64,000 nt of DNA from Myxococcota bacterium (GTDB lineage Bacteria; Myxococcota_A; Polyangia; JAAYKL01): positions 1 through 64,000 of the forward strand of contig JASJCT010000002.1 in NCBI GenBank assembly GCA_030065855.1, read 5' to 3'. The position numbers and the translations under genes are program-made. Below are positions 37,142 to 44,937 of this stretch, piece by piece. Positions within the stretch are counted from its first letter, which is position 1; each line of letters starts with the position of its first letter. Under the pieces are notes generated by a model. That model saw only the letters and a list, made by a program, of their open reading frames with translations. It made no database searches and was not told the DNA's origin.

Positions 37142-38041
37142 TTATTTAGTGGTGTAACTGCCGGTGAAACTCGCGGGGGCTCCCGGTGCCTTGCCCAAGA
37201 AGACGCCGCCCTGTTCATCGATAAACACGCCAATTGTAGCAGGTAGCACGAGAGGTCTTACAAAGCGCATTTCAAACGTTTTGAGATTGCTCACGCTGCC
37301 CGACCACAGGGAACGATTGAGGCATTCCACTGTGCGGGCCATACCCGAGAAGCCGTGTAAAATGGTGTTCTTGAACCCGGACATGCGCGCGTAGGGGGCG
37401 AGCCAATGGACGGGGTTCACATCGCCAGTTACATATCCAAACTCGATGCCGCACTTGGTATCGAGGTTCATCTGCGCAATTTCCCGCGCATCGATAGGCA
37501 CGCGGGGCCGTTCTTTCTTTTCCCGCTTCTCGCCGGGTTCGCCGTTCGATAGCGGGACGATAGCGGTAACATGGGATACGAGGCATTTGGGATGCTCAGG
37601 GGTTCCGGTCTCCAGCCGCTGGGTGAGGATGGCCTTCTTGCCATCGTCCTTAACCGATTCGAGTCGGGCCTTGAGCAGTAATGGCTCGTTTAATGGCAGC
37701 GGCTGTAACACCTCGAATCGGCACCCGCCGTTGAGGATGCGCATGAGTTTGTACGGTAGGCTATGCAGGGTGGTTGCCATGATGGGAAATCCCCACTGGG
37801 GAAACATGTGGGGGGGCAATATGCCCTTATACCACGAGGGATCCCCGCCTACTGTTTTTATGTACGCCTGCACCAGATCCAGTTGGCGCGGCGGCAAGGT
37901 CTCTTTGCGGATAGCGCGCACGGAGGCACCGTTTTTCAAGGCCGCGTTGATCGGTCCGAGCGGCATGGAGAGTGTGATTGTCTTCAGCAGGGATTTGAGG
38001 ACCGGTCCCTGCTGTAATAAAAATTTTGGCGATGCTTTCAT
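37142..38041 (-). CDS. MaoC-like (R)-hydratase, HtdX-type
   Basis: The 299-residue protein has the two-hot-dog-domain layout of long MaoC hydratases. The hydratase-2 motif is in YVTGDVNPVHWLAPYARMSGF, with catalytic Asp207 and His212. It should interconvert 3-hydroxyacyl and trans-2-enoyl thioesters. The ATG overlaps the upstream acyl-CoA dehydrogenase stop (TAATG), so translation is coupled. It is 13 bases before the FabG4-like start. Confidence 0.92.
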   Translation of the reverse strand: MKASPKFLLQQGPVLKSLLKTITLSMPLGPINAALKNGASVRAIRKETLPPRQLDLVQAYIKTVGGDPSWYKGILPPHMFPQWGFPIMATTLHSLPYKLMRILNGGCRFEVLQPLPLNEPLLLKARLESVKDDGKKAILTQRLETGTPEHPKCLVSHVTAIVPLSNGEPGEKREKKERPRVPIDAREIAQMNLDTKCGIEFGYVTGDVNPVHWLAPYARMSGFKNTILHGFSGMARTVECLNRSLWSGSVSNLKTFEMRFVRPLVLPATIGVFIDEQGGVFLGKAPGAPASFTGSYTTK

Positions 38042-39984
38042 TAGGATGCCTTTTGTTCGGTTGCTTCTTCTTCTTCTTCTTCTTCCAGCGTTTCGAGCAG
38101 CCGCCCACCGGTCTTCGTGATCTCGGAAATGAGAAACTTGGACCTCGGCTCTGCCCTTTCCAAATATCTTTCGAGCACCTCTGCCCGCTCTGGAAATTGC
38201 TCAGACTGGCGAAGCAGCTCTTCGCAGATCGCCGCATCTGCCAACATTCGGGTCAGGCGTTCTGCGTGGAGCATGGCCAGTGCAAAGTCGCGCTTGGGGT
38301 TCCAGTTTTGAAAGATCGTGCTCCACTTGCTAAAGGGCTGGCCGCGCAGTTCCTTTGCCTTCTTTCCGGCCAATCGCGTCATCAGAAACTGCAGGGCTCG
38401 GCCGCACCGGACGCGGAGCGTGGCCACGCGGCGTTCGTTGCGGGACTTGGAAGATCGGGACAGCCACAGGGCCCGGGCATTGCTCGCCACAAAGTCCTTG
38501 GGATTTTTCAGAATGCCCATCAGGTTGTCCTTCATGGCCATCAGGGATTGAATCTGGCTCGTGCCCTCGTAAATCGGCAGCACCATGGCGTCGCGCAAGA
38601 GTTTTTCAGCGCCGAATTCGGTCGAGTATCCATAGCCACCGTGGATTTGAATACTGCGCCGACTTATTTCAATCGCCTTTTCAGCGCCCTGGTATTTGAG
38701 CAAAGGCGTGAGCATGCGCGATGTCATCTGGTGCTGTTTCATCTCCCTTTCCATTGCTTTTCGCTCTTTCTCATCTGCAGGGGGCATGAACATGAGCATC
38801 AGGTTGAGCTTTTGTGTCATCTCTTCGTGATACGAAGACTTGACGGCCAGGGCGCGCAGTCCCTGAATATCTGTTTGCATTTCATCCAGGTAATCCGCGA
38901 TCATTTCGTGTTTGTCAATGGTCTTGCCCATGCTGAAACGCTCAGCTGCGTACTCTTTGGCCAGACGCAGGGCGTTTTCAGCAATGCCGATGGATTCAAA
39001 CCCGACGCCCACGCGCGCATTATTCATCAACATGAGCATGTACTTGAAGCCTTCGCCCCGCTTTCCAATGAGCTCGGCCGGGGATTCGTCATAACCAATG
39101 GACACTGTGGCAGAGCCGTGATGGCCGAGTTTGTCTTCTAGGGAATCAAAAGTCGCGTAGTGGGTGCGGTTGCCGTTTTCGTCATCTTCAAATGCCTTGA
39201 CAAGAAACATGGATAGGCCTTTGAGACCGGCAAAGGCGTCGGCGGTGTCTTCCTGTTTTTCTGTGCGCGCGATAACAAAATGATACTTGGCGTGGCCAGA
39301 GGTGATAAAGATTTTCTGACCGGAAACCCGCCAGATCCCGTCCTTATCTTTTACGGCCTTGGTCGACATGGCGGCCATATCGCTGCCCGCGCCCGGCTCG
39401 GTGATGTCCATACTGCCCCAGGCTTTGCCAGCGATGATCTCCTGGATGGCATCTTCAAAGCGGGTTTTTTTGATTTCTAAATTATCGAGGTCGAACTCAG
39501 TCGATCCCTCCATGATAGAGAAGAGGAGCATGGCCATTGCCATGCCGCCGTGGAATCCATTGTGTGCAGTTATGGACACATCAGCCCTCGCCATGATTTC
39601 GTTTAAGAGCATGAAGAGGACAAAGGGGCAGTTCATCCCACCCAGCCCGCGCGGCAGACACAACCCATGAAGTTCTAAGTCGTTGATTTTCTCAAAAATA
39701 GTATCTGTCACATCGGGAAAGTGAACGATGCCGTCCTTCAGGTGAGGGTGTTCCTCATCCAGCTTTTTGGCATGGGGTGCGATTTCATTTGCCGTGAACT
39801 CCCCTACCATTTCCAGGATGCTGCGGTAGACATCCAGGGCTTCGTCCAGGTCTTTGAATCCGTCCGGTGCCTTGTAATCGAACTCGGTGAGCTCCACGAG
39901 GGGTTCCCAGTCAATGTACTTATCGACATAAAATTTGAGATCCTCGTTATCGGTATAAAAATTACCTGATCTAAAATTTGCCAT
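38041..39984 (-). CDS. Acyl-CoA dehydrogenase, FadE5-like with C-terminal extension
   Basis: From ATG 39984 (TTGGAGGAAA upstream) the 647-residue protein has the acyl-CoA dehydrogenase fold: FAD-binding WGSMDITEPGAGSDM, the middle domain and catalytic Glu473 in PIYEGTSQIQ. An extra C-terminal helical region of about 150 residues ends in a run of seven Glu. Length and neighbours match the mycobacterial FadE5 group, which oxidises a broad range of acyl-CoAs. It is the first gene of the operon. The long insertion with a Met-rich stretch near 390-425 (LMLMFMPPADEKERKAME) is characteristic of the large-form enzymes. Confidence 0.94.
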   Translation of the reverse strand: MANFRSGNFYTDNEDLKFYVDKYIDWEPLVELTEFDYKAPDGFKDLDEALDVYRSILEMVGEFTANEIAPHAKKLDEEHPHLKDGIVHFPDVTDTIFEKINDLELHGLCLPRGLGGMNCPFVLFMLLNEIMARADVSITAHNGFHGGMAMAMLLFSIMEGSTEFDLDNLEIKKTRFEDAIQEIIAGKAWGSMDITEPGAGSDMAAMSTKAVKDKDGIWRVSGQKIFITSGHAKYHFVIARTEKQEDTADAFAGLKGLSMFLVKAFEDDENGNRTHYATFDSLEDKLGHHGSATVSIGYDESPAELIGKRGEGFKYMLMLMNNARVGVGFESIGIAENALRLAKEYAAERFSMGKTIDKHEMIADYLDEMQTDIQGLRALAVKSSYHEEMTQKLNLMLMFMPPADEKERKAMEREMKQHQMTSRMLTPLLKYQGAEKAIEISRRSIQIHGGYGYSTEFGAEKLLRDAMVLPIYEGTSQIQSLMAMKDNLMGILKNPKDFVASNARALWLSRSSKSRNERRVATLRVRCGRALQFLMTRLAGKKAKELRGQPFSKWSTIFQNWNPKRDFALAMLHAERLTRMLADAAICEELLRQSEQFPERAEVLERYLERAEPRSKFLISEITKTGGRLLETLEEEEEEEATEQKAS

Positions 39985-40276
39985 TTTTTCCTCCAAAACG
40001 GTCCGTGCGTTGTTTTTTTCGATGACAAAAATCGAATTTTCTTATCACCATAACTGTTAGAGTTTTGACCATAGAAATAAAACCAGTCGACTGGAATTTA
40101 AATTCCGGATGCCAAATCGCCGACGGGATTATGATTTAAAACGATATATCTGACAAGACCTCTATTCAACTTGATGAATGAGCGTGGCCGTGGGCCATAT
40201 TGAAGATTGGACTACCGAACGCCTAATTAGGCTATGATTGAGCTATGATAGTATGGGTAAGAGGGCTATATGAGGG

Positions 40277-40873
40277 CTATTTTGCGCCTGCAGCGACCAG
40301 GGATTGAATCACCTTCTGGGCCATAGCAGCTGCCTCTGCTCGTGTGGATATTCTCTTTAAATACTTGAGTTTCTTATCTTTTCCAACCACCATGACCACA
40401 TCCACATCGTCGCAGTTACCCAGTTGCCACTTGCTCTTTAAGGCGTGTTCCTGATCCACATAAATCGGCGAGTACTTGAATGGAATGCCCTTTTTTTCCC
40501 GCTCTTCTATCGAGCTTTTAATGGCTGCTCTGATGACGAAATTGGGAATCCAGGTGTCCTTGGTGTTCACGATGCCCATACCGAGGAATTTTTTCCTATC
40601 CAGTATCCCATCGTCTGTGGCCTTTTTCAACGCGTCGGTGATGACATTTTCAGGCTTGTTTTTCACATCCGGGTCTACGTAGATGATGTAAAGTGCTTTT
40701 TTGCCAAACTGGGGGATAACCGCGGGCTTTTTGCGCGTCGTGAGAATATCTACATTGCTTAGGGCTTCTCCAATGTCTGCAGCCTCGGCCACGTGGCTTG
40801 GCAAAGACCAACTTACGCCAAGGGTTACCACGAGAGCGACGATGTACAAGCCAGTATCTTTTTTCACTTTCAC
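40277..40873 (-). CDS. YtfJ-family periplasmic thioredoxin-like protein
   Basis: With the GTG at 40873 (GGGAGGAG five bases upstream) the 198-residue product has a signal peptide ending near VAEA/ADIG. The mature part resembles YtfJ: IVNTKDTWIPNFVIRAAIKSSIEE, PIYVDQEHALKSKWQLG, and VVMVVGKDKKLKYLKR. There is no CxxC pair, so redox activity is not supported. A longer frame to 40948 lacks a site and would hide the signal peptide. Alone on the strand, about 290 bases from the FadE5-like start. Confidence 0.72.
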   Translation of the reverse strand: MKVKKDTGLYIVALVVTLGVSWSLPSHVAEAADIGEALSNVDILTTRKKPAVIPQFGKKALYIIYVDPDVKNKPENVITDALKKATDDGILDRKKFLGMGIVNTKDTWIPNFVIRAAIKSSIEEREKKGIPFKYSPIYVDQEHALKSKWQLGNCDDVDVVMVVGKDKKLKYLKRISTRAEAAAMAQKVIQSLVAAGAK

Positions 40874-41005
40874 TGCAACTCCTCCCTTTTTCGCCTCCGC
40901 GCTTGCGGTGCTTTTAGTAGTGACGATAAATTCTGACAATATCTTCACTCACTTTAGATAGCAGGGTTGGGGATATTTAACGAAATCGTCTTTGGCGGAA
41001 GAAAA

Positions 41006-42037
41006 TTAATCCTGTTCAGAGGGTTCTTTGGGCGGCGGAGGAACATCGAATTCCGGCCTTAACTGGGATGGTTCCCGCCAGTCCGGGGTGTAGGTCATGC
41101 TGACCATGATGCCGATATTGTCGGTCGATGCGGCTTTGGCCGCTGAGATGTCTGCATTGGGACCGTTGGCAGCAGCGATGGGGAGCCAGGCCCTTAATCC
41201 GATTGCAAACCTGCGACTGCTGACGAAAAAATCAAACCCAGGCTCCAGGGCCAAGGTAAAGTGACGTGTTCGAAATCCGTTATTATATACCGGTCCGACC
41301 ACGGTGGGCTCTGTATCATCGTGAAAGTGTCCCCCCTCGTAGTAGTGAGCCTCGTAATGATCAATTTCATGCCATGTGTTCTGGCCGTCGTAGACATGCC
41401 ACCGATGCTGCATAAAGCTATACCCCATGGCCACTTCAACGAATGGGACAAACCGGCAATACGGCCACTGCAGCCGCACAGCGCCGCCCAAGTGCCCGCC
41501 GAGTTTGGCGCCGATGTATTTATAATCGCTCGGGTCATCGCGATCGTAAACAAACGGCCTGCGGTTTGTGGCCCCGGTGATGGTCACTGAAAAATTTGCC
41601 ACCAACCCGAGCCATTTCAAAAAGAGGTACCCGGTCTTTACGCCGAAGATGCCGCCGATATCCGGGTCAAAGGGAATTCTGTTGGCTTGCAACCCGGGTG
41701 CGCTGGTGGTTGCATTGGACATTCGAAAGTTGGGCAGGGCAATACCAAAACCGAAATTGATGAAATATCCCGGTGGCTTATCAGGTGGCTCAGGCGTGAT
41801 GTACATGCGCCGTTTGCAATACTGGTACCGATGGCAGGACGGCTCAAAGCAGTCGATATATCCATTACCATTGTTGTCCAAGCCATCGCGACATTCCAGT
41901 CCATGCTCGGGTCTTCTGGGGCCGACAGTGGTGGCTGTTTCATCAGAAGATTTTGGTGCGTCCTCACCGGCTGTGGCCAAAAGCGCCAGTAACGTAGATA
42001 TGCATCCAGCCATCATCCCTACAAGTAAACATTTCAT
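41006..42037 (-). CDS. Exported protein with calcium-loop motif and outer-membrane-like C-terminal part
   Basis: From ATG 42037 (GGAG six bases upstream) the 343-residue product has a signal peptide, then GEDAPKSSDE, a Cys-flanked acidic loop (CRDGLDNNGNGYIDCFEPSC) that looks like a calcium-binding repeat, and a beta-rich region (about 100-320) with alternating aromatic strands compatible with an outer-membrane barrel. The tail is Pro-rich. Calcium-loop repeats of this type are frequent in myxobacterial surface proteins. The open frame continuing upstream into MVRPP repeats is the shadow of the array at 42178-42331 and is not part of the gene. Confidence 0.75.
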   Translation of the reverse strand: MKCLLVGMMAGCISTLLALLATAGEDAPKSSDETATTVGPRRPEHGLECRDGLDNNGNGYIDCFEPSCHRYQYCKRRMYITPEPPDKPPGYFINFGFGIALPNFRMSNATTSAPGLQANRIPFDPDIGGIFGVKTGYLFLKWLGLVANFSVTITGATNRRPFVYDRDDPSDYKYIGAKLGGHLGGAVRLQWPYCRFVPFVEVAMGYSFMQHRWHVYDGQNTWHEIDHYEAHYYEGGHFHDDTEPTVVGPVYNNGFRTRHFTLALEPGFDFFVSSRRFAIGLRAWLPIAAANGPNADISAAKAASTDNIGIMVSMTYTPDWREPSQLRPEFDVPPPPKEPSEQD

Positions 42038-42117
42038 TTTATTCTCCATTCTCGCGGATCGGCGAACAAGTAAATTCTCGTGCAAAACGAAGCATAGGGC
42101 AAGAGATCTATTTCCAC

Positions 42118-42360
42118 CCTCGTCGTAGGGGCGCATCGGGATGCGCCCGTTGTCATGCGATGCGCCCTGTCCCAGGGACCAATCGGGGGACGGACCAATC
42201 GGGGGACGGACCATCGGGGGACGGACCATCGGGGGACGGACCATCGGGGGACGGACCAATCGGGGGACGGACCAATCGGGGGACGGACCATCGGGGGACG
42301 GACCATCGGGGGACGGACCATCGGGGGACGGGCGGTTCGCGAACCGCCCCTACGACGAGG
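42118..42360. repeat. Tandem array flanked by a perfect 16-bp inverted repeat
   Basis: Ten units of ACCAATCGGGGGACGG (16 bp) or ACCATCGGGGGACGG (15 bp) fill 42178-42331 in the order 16,16,15,15,15 twice, so a 77-bp block is exactly duplicated. The outer arms, CCTCGTCGTAGGGGCG at 42118-42133 and CGCCCCTACGACGAGG at 42345-42360, are perfect inverted copies. Next to each arm is a hairpin: GGGCGCAT/ATGCGCCC at 42129-42148 and a fully palindromic 20-mer at 42330-42349. It separates two genes with divergent start codons. It does not encode a protein with start and ribosome site. It looks like a miniature mobile or REP-like element with an internally expanded core. Confidence 0.9.
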
Positions 42361-42441
42361 TCGCTGTGACAAAACCATTATCAAACCGTGATTGATCGAA
42401 AAAAGAGGGTGCTTATTCATTAAAAGGTTAGGAGGTGCAGG

Positions 42442-42759
42442 ATGAAACGAATAGCATTGATTCTAGTCTTGGTGGCGCTGTTTGGAGCAGGAAATGTTAT
42501 GGCCGAAGATGCGCCAAAGGCCTCGGATAACGAACAGTCCATGCAGTCTGCCCTTGATGAGGCCCGGGAGATGAGAGACAAGCGCCTGAAGCAGCTTAAG
42601 GCGGAGCGGGTCCTGTTTGAGTCTACTTGGAAGGCAGCCGGACTGTATCTGCCAAGCAGTAACAACGGCAGCTTCTGGACCTTTGATTTAGAAAAATCTT
42701 CCAGTGCTGAAGGTACGTCCGCCGAAACGAATACCTGCACAGAGAACGCAGTTTGCTAG
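42442..42759 (+). CDS. Small exported protein, coiled-coil-like
   Basis: The 105-residue product has a strong signal peptide cut after VMA and begins EDAPKASDNE in the mature form, resembling the EDAPKSSDE start of the divergent gene at 42037. A charged helical stretch (SALDEAREMRDKRLKQLKAE) and a C-terminal pair of Cys (TNTCTENAVC) follow. AGGAGGTG precedes the ATG. It converges with the OPT gene with one base between the stops. The function is not recognisable. Confidence 0.72.
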   Translation: MKRIALILVLVALFGAGNVMAEDAPKASDNEQSMQSALDEAREMRDKRLKQLKAERVLFESTWKAAGLYLPSSNNGSFWTFDLEKSSSAEGTSAETNTCTENAVC

Positions 42760-42760
42760 G

Positions 42761-44758
42761 TTACTGATCCGTTTTTCTGGCAGCACCGAGCAACAACACG
42801 CAGATAATGGTGAAAATTGCCACGGCTGCGATATTTCCGCCAGTCTCTCGCGTTTCCCACCACTTGCCAAAGAACCCGTCCCACTGTGTCAGATCTAGCT
42901 TGATGACGAGAAATGCATACACGGCGATGAGCACGCCCATGACCCCTTCTCCGGCTATCAATCCGGATCCAAAGAGGATGCCCTTTTCCTTGCGCGCCTT
43001 TTTCAAGTCTTGGTTGCCTGTGATGCGCTCTTCGACGAAGTACCTGATTACCCCCCCAGCGTATACCGGCACCATGGTGGCCAGCGGCAAATAGAGGCCC
43101 ACGGCAAAGGGCAGTGCGGGCAGTCCCATAACAGCAGCAGCCCCTGCGATAGCTGCGCCGGCCAGGATGAGCTCCCACGGCAGATTTCCAGATAACACGC
43201 CGTCTATCATCGTTTTCATCAGGGTGCCCTGGGGTGCTGGAACAGCTTCGGAGCCAAAAATGCTGGCCCCAGTTGCCGGATCTGTACCGAGGAGTTTTAC
43301 GACGTAGCAGATGACCCCTGCTGATACGATAGCGCCGATGATTTCAGATATCTGCTGTTTCCACGGGGTTGCACCGAGTAGGTATCCAGTTTTGAGATCC
43401 TGGGAGATATCGCCGGAGATCGACGCGGCCACACACACCACCGTGCCCACGGTGAGGGCCGCTGTCTTGTGTACGTCGCTCGTCCATCCAAGGGCGTAAA
43501 AAATGCCTGCCGTGAACAGCAGCGTGACAATGGTCATGCCGGATGTCGGATTGGACGAGACGCCGATCATACCCACGATTCTGGATGCAACCGCCACAAA
43601 GAGATAGGCAAACAAGACCACGGCCAGGGCGACGACGAATCGCATGCCGCCACTTGAATCCTCGCCAGCGACAAATGGAAGCGCTACGATTGAAATGATC
43701 ACCAGGCCAATGCCCAAGCCAAGTGCCCAGCCTGGCAAATCCCGGTCTGTTCGCTGGTCCGCGGCCAATTGCGCAGCTGCTTGGCGACCTTTTTGCGTTA
43801 CGCCGCGAAGGGTGCCCTTTAGTGCCTCGATCATCATCGGCAGGGATCGAATGACCGTGATGATCCCAGCGCACGCCACAGCACCTGCACCGATAGGACG
43901 CACGAAGTTGTACCAGACCTGCCTGGCCGACATGGCGCCGATGGTCATCTCTATCGACTGTCCGTTGACGACGATAGACGTGGCAAACATCGGGCCAAAA
44001 TGGGCGATGAGGGGCGTAAGGACCAGGGCAGAAATGACGCCGCCGGCCACCATAATGGCGGAAATGCGATATCCCAAAATATATCCCACACCCACAAGTG
44101 CGGGCGCCACTTCTGCTGCGAATACGGCCTTTTTGAGCTTGGGCAGAGCAAAGGCGAACTTAGCCGGCCAGAGGGACGCAAGCTCGCAGAGCGCCTTGAA
44201 CACCGCCCCCCACAGCATGCCGATAAACACCGGCCGCGCCCGGGTGCCCCCTTTTTCCGCTGCAATGAGCACCTGTGCGCTCGCCGTGCCCTCTGGATAG
44301 GGCAGGGTATGGTGTTCCCTAACAATCAGGAACCGGCGCAGGGGAATCATGAGCAAAATGCCGAGAACCGCACCGGTCATCCCAAGGGCGACCATCTTCA
44401 GCAGGCTCGGTATTTCACCCACCCCTTCAGCGCTCCACATAAACAGCGCGGGCAGGGTAAAAATGACCCCAGCCGCAACAGATGAGGACGCGCTCCCCGC
44501 GGTCTGGGAAATATTAAATTCGAGGATTGTCGCCTTTCCCCACAGCGGGCTGAGCAACCTGAAAACCACGACCGAAATGACCGCAAGGGGAACGGCCGTG
44601 CTCACGGTGAGCCCCACCTTGAGACCCAAGTACGCGTTCGCAGAACCAAATAGACAGCCGAACAACACGCCGATAATGACCGTCTTTGCATTGAAGTCCC
44701 GCATCACTTGGGTCGCCGGGACAAACGGCGTAAATTTAGTGTTTGTAGTATCGGCCAT
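42761..44758 (-). CDS. OPT-family oligopeptide transporter
   Basis: From ATG 44758 the 665-residue protein is almost wholly hydrophobic with about 14-16 membrane segments and the OPT-family N-terminal region NAYLGLKVGLTVSTAVPLA. OPT proteins are proton-coupled importers of oligopeptides and, in some lineages, metal chelates. GAGGAG is upstream, although 12 bases from the ATG. The longer frame to 44824 adds an unlikely N-terminus. Confidence 0.92.
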   Translation of the reverse strand: MADTTNTKFTPFVPATQVMRDFNAKTVIIGVLFGCLFGSANAYLGLKVGLTVSTAVPLAVISVVVFRLLSPLWGKATILEFNISQTAGSASSSVAAGVIFTLPALFMWSAEGVGEIPSLLKMVALGMTGAVLGILLMIPLRRFLIVREHHTLPYPEGTASAQVLIAAEKGGTRARPVFIGMLWGAVFKALCELASLWPAKFAFALPKLKKAVFAAEVAPALVGVGYILGYRISAIMVAGGVISALVLTPLIAHFGPMFATSIVVNGQSIEMTIGAMSARQVWYNFVRPIGAGAVACAGIITVIRSLPMMIEALKGTLRGVTQKGRQAAAQLAADQRTDRDLPGWALGLGIGLVIISIVALPFVAGEDSSGGMRFVVALAVVLFAYLFVAVASRIVGMIGVSSNPTSGMTIVTLLFTAGIFYALGWTSDVHKTAALTVGTVVCVAASISGDISQDLKTGYLLGATPWKQQISEIIGAIVSAGVICYVVKLLGTDPATGASIFGSEAVPAPQGTLMKTMIDGVLSGNLPWELILAGAAIAGAAAVMGLPALPFAVGLYLPLATMVPVYAGGVIRYFVEERITGNQDLKKARKEKGILFGSGLIAGEGVMGVLIAVYAFLVIKLDLTQWDGFFGKWWETRETGGNIAAVAIFTIICVLLLGAARKTDQ

Positions 44759-44937
44759 AACCCTGGGTTTCTCCTCGTTCAGAAGTTGCCGACGGACCGT
44801 AGCACGGACCCATTCGAAGACCAAGTACCCAAGCGAAGAACTTCGACAACTGGGGAGGGTTGAGAAGCTTTAATACAATATGTCTGAGTAGTGTTAAAAG
44901 AAAGTTGGCAAGCGTCGATACTGCTTTGTGCAATCAT

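Noticed and set aside
42178..42331. CRISPR array
   Set aside because: Units abut directly with no unique spacers and no cas gene is nearby.
42141..42395. Open frames reading MVRPP or GDGPSGDGP repeats
   Set aside because: They are translations of the 15/16-bp array, with no ribosome site and no domain; the array itself is the feature.
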